Both the position numbers and the translations under genes were made by a program. A model generated the notes under the pieces. It was not told where the DNA came from and ran no database searches. It saw only the letters and a list, made by a program, of their open reading frames with translations. A DNA stretch of 64,000 nucleotides, from assembly GCA_963920765.1 (NCBI GenBank), contig OY987247.1, forward strand, positions 17,580,471 to 17,644,470, read 5' to 3'. The DNA is from Ulota crispa (Eukaryota > Streptophyta > Bryopsida > Orthotrichales > Orthotrichaceae). Positions within the stretch are counted from its first letter, which is position 1. Every line of letters starts with the position of its first letter. This document shows, one piece after another, positions 23,881 through 36,605 of the stretch.

Positions 23881-26800
23881 TAAACCACAAGCTTAGCAAG
23901 TTTATATGAGGCTAGATTTCTACATCCTTTTATTTACTAATCCATGTATGAAAGTTCAAACCAAATATCATGATCTTGATTTTTCCATAAATTGAATGTA
24001 CCTTTAAAGTTTGGCTTTTTGAAATTGCATCCACCATTTCAGTTTCATAAGCTTTAAAACTCAGCTCCAATGTATAATGCTAGCATCTTACAAAGCTGCC
24101 CTTGCCGATGTTGTTTGGGTGGTATCTGTGTTGTAGCTCTTGTGAAAATAGGTTTGTGTTTGAGTTGGACTTTTTTGGCCTTGTGGTATTTGATTAGTAT
24201 AAAATCCTATATTTTCCTTTTTGAAACAACAATCAAATTCAATGCATAATATACTCAATATTTTGGTTTCATCATTTGTTGTGTGTTTTGGTGATTAATC
24301 TAAGAATGTTGAGATGCTTAATAATCATTTTTGGTTCATTTTGATAATTCTTATTCTTGCCGGGTTTTATTAAAGAACTAGAAAATAATTGAAGTTAATA
24401 CCACATAGATATGCAGAACAATATAGAATTTTGTAATACTCTAATGTTTTAGTATTTCAATGGTAATTATGGTGTTTCTGCATTAATTGAGTGCTTTTAT
24501 TTAGGGTTTTCAAGGAAATGGCTTTTGTATAATTTCATTTATTTTCTTTTGGAAGACTTTGTTCTTTTTTCTTTTTTTTTTTGGGATTGGAGTGCTAGAT
24601 TGATTTATGCCTAATTGAATGTTGTAGATAATTGAGAAATTTAGAGTTCTATAGCTACGACCAATTATTAAAGGGAATTGAGCTAAATAGGTTGTTTTGA
24701 GGGTGTTTTCTATCAAAGAAGGTATTCTAAGGAATTGGTCTAAATGATAATTACATATTGTAAGGATCATGTAATGAATGCACTATATTTGTCTAAGATT
24801 TGGTTTACACTTGGTGCTATTTGTATAGTGTTGTGTTTGATTTTGGAACAACTACTTGGTGTTATATTGACTTGTTTGTAGATCCTTGCCCATGTTGTTT
24901 GGGTGGATTTGTTTTGTAGATCTATATTTTATATACAATCTAATTTGATTTAAGCCAAAAGACAACAAGTATGGGCAAATGGTAATGCTATATACAACAT
25001 ATTACAATTGAAGAGCATTGGAACACTTAATTTGTGAGTTGATTGATTCTAGTGTTAAGTCAACATTATGCTTGTGAGATATATTTCTTAACAAGCTACC
25101 CAAGGATGTGGGCCTAAGTACGGAGTCAATTCAAAATTGAATTTATTGCAATAAGTAGGTTTGGTGCACATTATAGTGACAACTTTGGCATTCCAACTTT
25201 GGAATTGCAAATCCATTCTAAAGAATTTTTGAACAAGCTCTAGTAAGTTAGAACAAACAAGCACAAATACCACACAACATGCCTTAAATTTGTACATTCT
25301 TTTGATGAACCTTAATTGGAGCTTACATAAAACTCACATAGATCAAATCTAGATTTCTTCTACAACTACCTTCCACTAACATTATAGGTGATATTGCAAC
25401 TCAAGTAGTAAGTAAAAACTTACAATCTTGTAACTCCATAGGAAGAATTTGCATAGGAAGTAGCAATCAAAGCACACTGTAGATTTAAAAAAATTCCTTC
25501 TACACTTACAAAGCCCCTAGCCTAATAAATTTGCAACATTATTTGAGGCCATAGCAAATTCTAGTTTGATAAAGCTTTCTTACATGGAACTTTGACTAGA
25601 ATATTAATAGCATAAAAGGATGAATTGCTAATATTTGCATCTAAAATGAAAATTGGTATTCTATACTGATAATGGTCAAAGCTTAATTTATACATTTTCA
25701 AATCCTTCACTAATTAAGATTCATCTTGCAACATTAGGATTTGAAATGGGTTATTTTCATATGACTTATAGATGTTATTTTTTAAGAAATTAATGAAATT
25801 AATTATTGATAAATTTCAGATTAGCAGTTTCTTTATTATGGCTAAGTTATATTTAAAAAATATATTAAACAAAAAGATAAAGAGTGTTACATATACAAAA
25901 GCAAATCAATGAATAAACTTGAACTAAAATCATTAGTCTTAAAAATCAATTTTCACACAAGGACTATATAGTTGCCAATGGAATAGTGATTGCTTTGGAT
26001 ATCATACAAATGTTGTAATGGTATTATAAAAGATTAGTGGAATATTTGAAGGGTTGATTGTCATAGCCATAGTCATTAAAACCTTCTAGAACTTGATAGA
26101 AGCTTGTAGAAAGCTTCTAGAGGCAAGTAGAAGTTTACTAAAAAGCACTTTGGAGAAAGTTGGATGTTTTTTAGAAGCTTCTTTAGTAGAGATTGCTTGA
26201 AGAAGAAGCTAGAGTTTCTTAAAACTACTAGGAGAGCTTCCTAAATAGGAGTATGTATGAGGTCAAGACTAAAAGAGTCTTCTGTCTCGACAACGCATCG
26301 CTTGGAATTCTATCTCACCTTTCTAGCTTTATTCTTGTACTCAATTTGTTCTTGTAAAGTTCAATCTTGTTTTCACATACCTCATTCTATTGTGTTTTTA
26401 CTTTTATTTCAAATTTCCTTGAAAATAGTTTTCTACCTTGTGTTTAGTACGTCCATAACATTGGTTGCAAAATATATCCAAATATTGGATCCTCACACCT
26501 ACATTAAATATATTTAGTAGCTAACTTATTTCTTTCTATTTGTAGAAGATGTTAGACTTGACAATACTTATTTTTCTGAAATTAAAAACTAGCATGAATA
26601 GAATAAAATTAATTAATGAACCATATAATCAAATATGATAAATAAGGTGCATCTCAATGTTTAAGCCAACCTTACAACTAAAGCTTGCAAAAGAAAAAGA
26701 AAGTGGTGCTTAGTTATAAATCCAACTCTAGTGGATTTGGCAGATTTGACTCTAGGTGTATTATCTCTCTACCACTTTGAATTGAATTTGTACAAAAAAA

Positions 26801-28599
26801 ATTGATGAACTATAGAGCAACCAAAAGTCCTAACATTGGCCGTAAAAAGACAAAAGGAAATATAGTCTAATAACATTAGCTTGCACTCAAAACATTAGCT
26901 TCAGATAAAAGGTTTCAAATACATCTAGTTTAGTTTTGTATCAAAAATAAATACTTTCTAGTTGAACAATCTCATTGTCTCACACATGGGATTTTTTGCA
27001 AGATTAGATTACTTAGATAATGAAAAAAATTACATTTGTTCTTAAGTCCAACTAATTTAGTATACTAAATTCATTCAATGGATGTCTTTATTTCATTCAA
27101 TATAAGAATTCTTTCTAGATTTCATCTATAATTCATATTTTGTCAATTTAATCTTTGCCATTCTTGCAATCTTTTTTTATTCCAACAAAATTTTCTTTTG
27201 TTTTTTTGATTACATCACTCTATTATATATTTTCCTTAATTTCTAATTTTTATCTGATTTCAATAATTTTTCAATCTTAAACTTTATTTATTTTTATTTC
27301 ATCTGCTGATATATTCTATTAATATTCTTTCTTTTCCTTCAAATTTTCTCTTCTAGATTTCAAAATTAAAATAAAGATTCCAAGACTCATAATTTATTCA
27401 TTATAATCCTAAATTGAGAGTTTTTTGTCCAACTCTAATTATCTTCTTTTCTTATGCAATGGGACATATTTTTTTGAAACTTATCTCCTTAATGGTGTTC
27501 TTCTAGGTAATCAACATGCTACAATTACAACAACCAACAATACAACCTAAGTATTCAAATTGAATTTTTTTAAATGCAACTTTACAAAAGGAGGCTGTTA
27601 CTAGAATTAGATTCAATTACTTTGCATCTCCCATCTTATTGCAGAGGTAAGCAGAATATAAACGTAAAACTTCAAATATAAGAAATAAAATTTATTTTTT
27701 TAAAATAGAAGTAAATTGATAGGAGATAAATAAAGGCATCCTAACCAATGGCTTCCTTTTTGTACCGAGATCCTATTAAATTTAAGGTCTAAATATCAGA
27801 AAGAGTTGCATCGTTTTAGTGTCCATTAATTATTATCTTAACCTTACCATATTTTTACAGATTAAATTTTAATTCCAAAATTTTACTTCATATATAAATT
27901 GAATTTAAGTCACCTCTTAATTACCTATCTAATGACTTACTTATTCTGGCAATAGAAATATTTCCTTATTCTATATATTTTATGTATTTCATATTTCATT
28001 TCATTTCATTTTAAATCATTTATCTAATTTTGATCCTTCTTCCTTTTTCTTTTTTTTTTTAAATATTGATAAAATGAAAATTTATGTTCTTATAAAATCT
28101 TATCATTCTTTTAATCTTAAAAAAAAAAATCATTAGGAATTGAAAATTTGAGAGAATATTAATCATCTATAACTTATTAGATGTAACATGGAACTGATTA
28201 CTTTAATTTGCCTATCTTTACTCATTTTTATCCTTTTCACAATCAACACACTAAGCTTTAAAAATACTATTTCTCTACGTGTAAATTCAAAATGATCAAT
28301 AGGACATGACACAAATATTAGCAAAACAAGAAAAGGTGCTAAATTGATTTCCTTCATTTTAATACAAGGAAGACAAGAGCAAGCAACAAAAACAATGGGC
28401 TCGTATTTTAATAAGAAAAAAAATGGAAATAAATATTAAAAATTTACTGAAAATAAAATTAAAAACGGATTTTGAAGTATGAGTCCTAAGTGAGTTCGAA
28501 AATTAAAATTTGGAAAATTTGAGAAAATTTTATAACTTTAAAAATAAAATAATACGTGATCAAAACTTATAATAAATAATATATCATTTTTATTATTTA
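23881..28599. other. AT-rich intergenic DNA, no gene recognised
   Basis: No open frame with recognisable content. A 17-base phrase, CATGTTGTTTGGGTGG-like, occurs at about 24107 and 24893, the only obvious internal repetition. Around 26060-26500 a stretch rich in TAGAAGCTTCTAG-type palindromes, followed by a promoter-like segment, could be a worn transposon end, but no partner was found. Confidence 0.35.
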
Positions 28600-29294
28600 A
28601 CCCCTAAAGGATCACATGTCCATACAGGGATAAGTGGGATTTTGGGCATGTACTTATGGCTAAATTACTTTGTGTGATTTTTTGAAACTTTTATGGAAGA
28701 TATGAAATTCAATTTCTCATTCTGACGTTTGTTCAAAAAGTTAAAATGAATTTATGAGAATTTTTGTTCGGCGGGTAGCCCAAAAACTTCTTTAAAAATT
28801 GCTTTTTTTAAAATAAAATTTTGATATTAGCTCTTTAGACTTACGTTTATGTGGGAAGCTTTTAATCATTCAATTCTAATTGATGAGACAAAAGTTATGA
28901 GAAGTTTTAGTTTGCGGGTAGGTGTGGAAAATCTCAAAATTATGCCTACTTGCAAACCAAAACTTTGCATAACTTTTGTTGCATCAATTGGAATTGTATG
29001 ATTCAAACTTCTCACATATATGTAAGTCTAAAGAACTAACTTCTAATTTTTATTTTTTTTTAAACGCAATTTTTAAAGAAGCTTTTGGGTTGCCCACCAA
29101 ACAAAAATTCTCATAAATTCATTTCAAACTTCTTCAACAAACATTGGAATGAGGAAAAAATTAGATGCCCACATAGATCTTTGAATGCCCTATTTTCCAT
29201 AAAAGTTTCAAAAAATTACACAAAGTAGTTTAGCCATAAGTACATGCCCAAAATCCCATTTGTCCCCCGTATGGACAAGTGGTACTTTAGGGGT
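28600..29294. mobile_element. ACCCCTAAAGG-family foldback, two arms of about 330 bp
   Basis: ACCCCTAAAGGATCACATG at the left and CTTTAGGGGT at the right, TA-flanked. Left and right halves are inverse copies along nearly their whole length. For example, GGGCATGTACTTATGGCTAA is matched by its inverse near 29230, and GAGAAGTTTTAGTTTGCGGG by an inverse near 28950. It is probably derived from one end of the longer 22946-type element by inverted duplication. Non-coding. Confidence 0.85.
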
Positions 29295-30431
29295 TAATAA
29301 AAAAATAAATGATAATTATAATGCAAGATGTTGGAACAAGCTTAATAGCCAAAGCAAACAGAAATCAAAGTTAGTTGAAGAAAGGTGTTGGAGGTTAGAG
29401 TATAAAACATTTACAGTTTTTAATTGAAGTTTTTGTTTTAAGAAATATTAGGTCTTTTTTTTCCATTAATCAATCAAATGCAAATATCTAATTTTGCTTC
29501 TAGAAAATCAAAATAGCAATTTTATAATAGCATAAGTATGTTCATAAATTTTCCTAAAACATTATAAAAGAACCTCTACACTTCTGACTACTTTAAAATT
29601 CACAATTAATTGATTATTAGCAAACCACACTCTTATAACCTCCAAAATCTCTTCCAAAGACCTTTCTAATGACCAGATTTCATAAAAACTTCATCCATCT
29701 AATACACCTCTTCAAAGTCTAAACTCCAAAACAAATTCTTTAGATTTTACAAATTGACAAAAAATACAAAATACACTCTAGTACCTCGTTGTTCGCAAGG
29801 GTCTTCTTCATTTCAAACTTAAGCACTCAATATCTTTTGATCTAATTGTTTAAATATGCCCAAGTATTAAAAGACTAGCTAATATCCTTAACTTTATCTA
29901 CCAAAAAGAATTGGCTGTAGAATTGTTCTTGATCTTTTGATACTGCCAAATCCCTAGGAGGTGTATTAAACACCAATTTACAAGTCTAAGTAGACTATAT
30001 TCTCCATAATTGAAGACCTATTCTTCAAATGGCATAAGTTTGTTTGTAGCTTTTTTTTTTTTTTTTTTACATAATCTAGATTTTGGAAAGGTTTGGGGCA
30101 AAAGTTTGTCTAGAAGTCTAAAATATGGCTCAAACCAAATCCGTCATGAAATTGGCTCATGTATAGACGTCAATTAGGAAACCTTGACTTCAATTGGCCT
30201 TTCTTCCTTTACATCAAGTCTATGATGACCAGTCCTTATGCAAAACGTGTAACCGTTAAAAGCAACTTTTAAACACAGCCCTTCAATCTCCAAAAGCTTT
30301 TCCAAAATTCCTTGTATTTACAGAAAGATGATAGTAGGTGCAAATTCAAGATCCAAACTTTATGTGCTCATATCTCTTTTATAAGACTTCAAATCACTCA
30401 ATTTTTATATGAACATTGTATCTTCAAATTA

Positions 30432-30730
30432 AGGTAGGAACATGCATAAGCGTTAGTGTCCCCATAATCGTCACTTCTAAAATCTTGAAAAATTTGTGGA
30501 AGTAAATAGATGTAATTACAAAAATGTACATGTGAACATGAAACTTTAGTGTTGGTTATGGGTGCAATGGCAGTTTGCTTTTTAAAAATCCACAACTTAT
30601 TCTCACAACATCCAAATAATATATTCAAAAGTGCAAACTCATTATTTTCTTGTTCCTAATAGGATCCTATAATTTGTTAGATGTTTATTAATAGTCATCA
30701 TGTTCCAAACCCTTATTGGTGTTCCTACCT
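30432..30730. mobile_element. AGGTAGGAG-family element, copy 4
   Basis: 299 bp from AGGTAGGAACATGCATAAGCG to GTGTTCCTACCT, with TA at both flanks. Its left end shares CATAAGCG with copy 2 at 14213. Non-coding. Confidence 0.65.
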
Positions 30731-32160
30731 TACATACTATCAAACTCAGGCCTCCAGTTTTTGAATGGCATTGTGAAAGTGACCTCAAACCAGCATAAGG
30801 GTGTGGTCAATCCCCTTGAAGTCCTTTGTCATGACTTTTGGCCAATAGAAATGAAGGTCTCCATCCCTAGTATTTGTCCGTCCATATGGATGGCCTAAGA
30901 ACAGAAACATACACCTTTGTCATCCAAATTTCTCTAAATATCTGCAATAATAAAACTTATAATTGGTATCTCTAATTACAAAGCTCAAAAAATTAAAACA
31001 AGAAGATTCTATAGGCTAGTGGCATTCTCTGCGGATGACTCAATATAAACTAAAGTTTTGTCATTAAAATAGAATATTAAGAAAATATCCATTTTCTTTT
31101 ATACCTTGGGCTAACCACAAAATGATAGCATGGATACATGGATCTTTTTAATCAATGAGAAGCTAATGACATAAATTTCCTAATTCAACCTACAAAATAG
31201 AAGGCATTTTGCACCATCTCACCTCTGCCATATGCACCCTCAACTTTGGCTCTCCCTTTATAAAGTAAGGGAGTAAAAGGTCTTTCATGCTCCATTCCAC
31301 CTCTAATTATATTAATCTTGTCACCTTATAGTGGCGTTATTTGTAGAGTAGGATGCAATTTATGTTATGTGCAAGCCAAGTAAACTGGACAAAAAAGTTG
31401 CACAATGATGGTTCATTAATGCAAGATTCAAAATTGCATATCATAATTGATTTCTGAAAAGAAAAATAATACAAAATAATAATATTATTATTATTATTAA
31501 TAATAAAAAATATGTTTCAAGATATAAAAAGACATTTGTTTTCAAAACCAAAATTAAAAAAAAATCTATATATGTCTTCAAAATACTTGTGACCTCTTTT
31601 TGAAGATTGTAGAAGTACTGAAATATTTGTAGACTTTTGACAATAATAAAGTTGTTATAAATCAATTTTAAATTACCAAAAGTAATTCTTTTTCAAGTTG
31701 TTTGTAATTTTGTTTGAAAGTTCATTATAAATTTGAAAAAAAAAATTATTTTATACGTTCTAAAAAGTTCAAAATATGTAGGTCACAAAATTTGCACTTC
31801 AAACAAAGTGAAGACATATGTTTTTAAACTCTGCTTTTAGTCAATTTTTTTGAAGATGTTATTTTAAAATTATAGATTTGAGTACCAAATAATAGATATT
31901 ATTATAGTTTTGTATGAAAAAGGTGTTTTGTGAAAGCAGTCCTTCTGTAAGCAAAGATACTATTAAAGATAATGTTCATGAACATATTCTTTGAGATAGA
32001 CCTTCATGTGAAAGAACTTTTTTGCAAAAAGATTTTTTGTAAAACTTCTTGAAGATAGAATGCTCTATTAGATATTCTTCTGTACAAGTTCAAGTTTTTT
32101 ACGTTCATATAAAAAACTCAATGAGCATGAATAATATTGCATGGTAAAAGCTGAATTTTA

Positions 32161-33210
32161 ACCCCTAAAGGCCAGTGTTCTTTTTTCTGGCGACAAGATG
32201 TCAATTTTGCCCACTAGTACGCCTTCCCTCCACATATGCTCTAATGAGGTGGGCAAAATCAATATCTTGTTTCCAAAAAAAAAAAAACACTATAAAAGCC
32301 CAGCTAGTCCCTCGAGGGCCGAGTGGGGTTTTGGGCATGTACTTACAGCTGAACCGCTTTGTGTGATTTTTGAAACTTTTATTACAGACTGGTATTTCAC
32401 AGATGTGTGTGGGCATCTAATTTTTTCTTCATTGACATTTATTGAAAAAGTTATGCATGAATAACTTAGAAACAAGGGAAAACCAAGTAGCTCAAAAAAA
32501 AATTGCATTTTTTTTTGAAATTGGTTCTTTAGATTTATGTATATGTGGGAAGCTTTGAATCATTCAATTCTGTTTGATGAGATAAAAGTTATGAGAAGTT
32601 TTAGTATGCGGGTAGGTATGGACCTCCTAAACCTTCATTCCTTTTGCCCCTTGTAAAATTTGGTGCTTAGCGGTTTGTGTAATTGATTTTAGACCTTTTT
32701 TTTTCCCAAGTTTTAGTAGACTAAGATTCATGGGTTTTCACCATTTGGATCACAATAATTCAGATCTTTGAACTTTACATATATCCTCCAATTTTGCCTA
32801 GTGTATATGCAAATTTCATGATCTTATGGCATTGCAAGATTTTACAAAGTATGATACACACCTCCAATTCATTTGAAATTTCTCCTAGACTTACATAACT
32901 TGGTGTTCTACATGGGAAAAAAAAAACCCCAATTTTGCATAGAGCAATTTTATTGATATAGTAGTTGTCAAAGGCTTTTGAAATTTTTGGGCACAAGGGA
33001 AAAACTTTTTTTTCACTTTAGATGTCAATATCTCACTCCTCTACATCTAGAATGAGTTGATTTTTTTCACACTAGTACCTCCCATAGTCTAAGGCAAGAT
33101 CCAATGGTTAGATTTCCAAAAAAACAAATTTTCCTATCTTTGTCTCATTGCCCCAAAAATGGTAGTTTTGAGTGACTTGCACAGAAAAAAGGGCTTGGAC
33201 ATTTAGGGGT
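32161..33210. mobile_element. ACCCCTAAAGG-family element, 1,050 bp, inverted relative to 22946
   Basis: TA-flanked, ACCCCTAAAGG to TTTAGGGGT. Read on the minus strand it follows the 22946-23880 copy, for example TTTTTTCTGTGCAAGTCACT near its right end. About 100 bp near the left end is extra: at 32193-32270 there is a small hairpin with ACAAGATGTCAATTTTGCCC and its inverse, apparently a nested insertion. Non-coding. Confidence 0.8.
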
Positions 33211-35749
33211 TAATGGAAATGTGATCTGTTGTCTCTTGAGTTGATTGATTTTTAGTTAGAGAAGGTCTAGGTAGCTCATTGGAGCTTCTTATGAAAAGCA
33301 AAAATATTGAGAAGTTGACATGTGAACACTCATGTGATCAAGACATAGTTTAAAAAAATCAAAACTTTAGAATTTTTTAATTTTGTAGTACTTTATTTTC
33401 AAAAGTTGTATTCCCCTAATCCAGTTGCCAAATCTGCAAGTTCATGAGGTTCACTACTTTCTCTTTCATGAGGTTCTAAGAGAAAGTAGTGTTAATGTTG
33501 TCCTAAAAAAAATGTTTAAAATCTCTATTTTCAACCTACATTGCAAAGGTTATCACGTTACAGAATATCCAAAAAAGTAACTAGACATGCTGCCAACCTT
33601 GTTGCACTTACTCTATTGAATACAACTAAAGCAACGTACATCCACACAAAATCTTGCAAGATTTAGTGTGGATATTCCTGTACTTGCTTCGAGTTGAACA
33701 ACTCTGTCCAATATTGAGAAAATCAGAACACCCTGGAACAGGAACTAGGAAAGGACCTGTATCAAATTTATACCTTGAGAAAAGGGTGCAATGTGTCAAA
33801 ATGATGGCATTCGTATCTTCCATAACAGGAGATGCTGCAGTGGCTACATAGACAAACTGAATTTTAAGGTTGCAGGAGTTAAGAAAATCTATCACAAGCT
33901 TTACAATCAAGTTTGGCAAAAAACCTAAAAATATTGAGGACATGATAATTTAAGGTTATCGATTTTTTTTGAAAATACAAATATTAAACATAGTACTCAT
34001 GTGAGTACCAAAGAGTATTCCATGCAATTTGTGAGACTCAGTAAGTAGTAGATTTGATTGATTTGACATAATTTTCTCACTTAGGTACCAAAAGATTTGA
34101 CCTTGAATCTAAATAGCAATATATTACTACTAATTCTATAGCAATCACCTAAATTTTTTGGACACAAATCAAATATACAAACATTAGTTTTTAAGGTGCC
34201 AAACATCATTTTTTTTAATTAAAAAAATTAACTATTCAACAATGCATAGCTGCTTGTAACCTATAATATTCTAATAGTTTTGTTTGAAGACAACAAATGA
34301 AAGATAGTTACATTGCAAAGAATAACCATGCATAATTCATACTATTCATGATATTCCACAACTAGATGATCAAGGTAAAAAAAAGAAATATTATATTGCT
34401 TTTTAGATAAAAAAGTTTCCATGCATCCTAAATCACCAAGTAACTAAACATATAATAAACTAGCTCAAGCTGTGAAATGTACCCAATTTGTTATCCAAAA
34501 AGTTTTCAAAAATCAACTTGCATATTCACTTCATTACCATATTAGGACAATTGTATCCCTTCACTCGATGTAATGTAGCATGTAGTAGTTGCTAAGTTGC
34601 CTCATCTATATATATTTCTTTAATAAATAAAAGTAAGTATCTAAATTTTTTTTACTTGAACCCAAGAGTTTTTTTAGTGGCAAAAAAATGCAACAAAAGT
34701 AGCAAATGTAAATTCCAGCAAGATAATTTATATAAAACAGTAGAAGGAATTCAATTAGTTTAAGAAAAAGTAACAATGACAAAGAATAACCTTCATTTTC
34801 TAAAATGGAGATCATTATAATACTAGACAACTTGTGATTGGCCAATCTCAAAAGCAAAGCAAAATTTCTTTGTTTTTCTATTTAAAGACTCTTTTCTTGT
34901 AATTGAATTTGCATTTGGAAGTTCTCTTTATTTGCATATTGTTTCAGAGGATCTTTTTTGTGATGTAGCAACTTGCTCTAATGCCAAAAATACACCTTTA
35001 ATTATTGAAATAATACACATTTCAAAATACAAAATATGTAATTGATATTTAAAAACTAACTTTAACAAAACAAAAACATTTGAATCATTAAATCAAAATG
35101 ATCTAAAGTATTGGATTTTTTAATGTACTATGTAGAATTTTCACCTAGTAATAAATTCAAAGTTGAGGTATGTAAAATCTAAAGTCTAAATTGACTTCTT
35201 TGTTAGAAACTACAATAAATTTATTCTAATCAAAATTGATTTAAAGCTATATTAGCCTCTTGATTTACAATGTAAGAAAAAATATGTTAACACTGTAGGA
35301 TTGTTTATAAATATACAAAATATCTTTTTCTTCTATCTAGTTTTTCCAAGTTTTTATATAAAATGTCAAATGAAAACCCAACATCAACAATATACTTGAT
35401 TCCATTTCATTGTAGAACAATGTAAACTTTATTATAGGAGTTAATCCATGATTTAGTACATCCACATTTCAAAATCTAAAAACTTGTACAGGCTTTTGGC
35501 AACACCATTAGATTTACAAAGCATTGAAAACAAGATAGATCAAATCATAATCCAAAAACAAAAAGTCAAAACCCCATAACACACCCATGTAATCACTACA
35601 AGGGAAACAGTCCAAAATAACAAAAATATGTCCAAATCAACATGACTAAATTTACAAAAATGATCTAATTTAACAAATTTTTATCATTTTAGACACACTT
35701 AATCAATTTGGACATTTGAACATGTCAATTAGGACACCATTTTTAAGAT
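33211..35749. other. AT-rich intergenic DNA, nothing recognised
   Basis: No frames of note and no conserved motifs on either strand apart from poly-A/T tracts. The short open frames at 33626-33943 and 34606-34857 have no domain content. Confidence 0.4.
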
Positions 35750-35750
35750 C

Positions 35751-35772
35751 TTAAACCCTAAACCCTAAACCA
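35751..35772 (+). repeat. telomere-like CCCTAAA motif, three units
   Basis: AAACCCTAAACCCTAAACC occurs once, about 830 bp beyond the 3' end of the gasdermin-like gene. Short arrays of the Arabidopsis-type telomere repeat are frequent near plant genes as telo-boxes. This one supports the plant assignment more than any specific function. Confidence 0.7.
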
Positions 35773-36605
35773 CGCCTACCACATCGATCGCCGCGTCTCC
35801 TCAAATTCCAACGTTCAAATCTCTACCAAAGCTTCACCATGGAAGAAAGCCCGGCGTGTGGTGCAACCACTTCTTACAGATCAGGTTGTTGCAGCTCAAG
35901 CTCTTTTTAAGGCTACGGTGCCATATTCTCCAAAATTTTAGATACTTTATGAAATATTGATTATTCGACTCGTAATCAGACTGCTTCGTACACACATAGC
36001 GGGCCTGCAAGTAACACGTACCTATGCTCACACTTGACTAAAACACGAAGAATATACAAGATAAGATACAGTGCAATGAACTCATTCACGGTGCATTTCC
36101 AGGTAAACGAGGACCACACAAGATCCCCTACAACTGTCCTGGCAGGACTACCACCGCAGCATGATGCAAAACTGGAACAGTATCGGGTTTCCCTCTGCTC
36201 AGTACTGCCTGTATAAAACCAGCTCATCACAGAGGGACGATGATCTATTTTAAGCCCTCTATTCTTACGCGGGAGTCTGAGTTCCTCATCGTCTCTCTAG
36301 AATTTCCAGGTTCAAAAGATGACATCCAAGGGCCAAGTCTATGAGTCCTTGTCACAGTCCACCGTGTAGTACTTAGCCTGTAAATAGTAATTAATAGAAA
36401 CGATTCTTACGACAATCTCAACATGTCAAATACCGACATAGAAGCTGCAGGCGCTCCCCACAGCATGTTGCACTGAACAGAAGTAACATTCCCAGAATTG
36501 ATAGGATCAAGAGATGAAAAGGTGCACTGCTAATGATATGGTAACATGAAACAACAATCGAAGAACCAAATCAGAGAAATCACGACACTGAATATTGCGC
36601 TTAGG

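Noticed and set aside
26060-26520. Possible solo LTR: palindromic TAGAAGCTTCTAG-rich stretch followed by a promoter-like segment.
   Set aside because: No matching second copy, no clear TG...CA limits with target duplication, and no retroelement protein remains nearby.
36034-36230. Short frames on both strands beyond the 3' end of the gasdermin-like gene.
   Set aside because: No domain content; likely 3' UTR or spacer.
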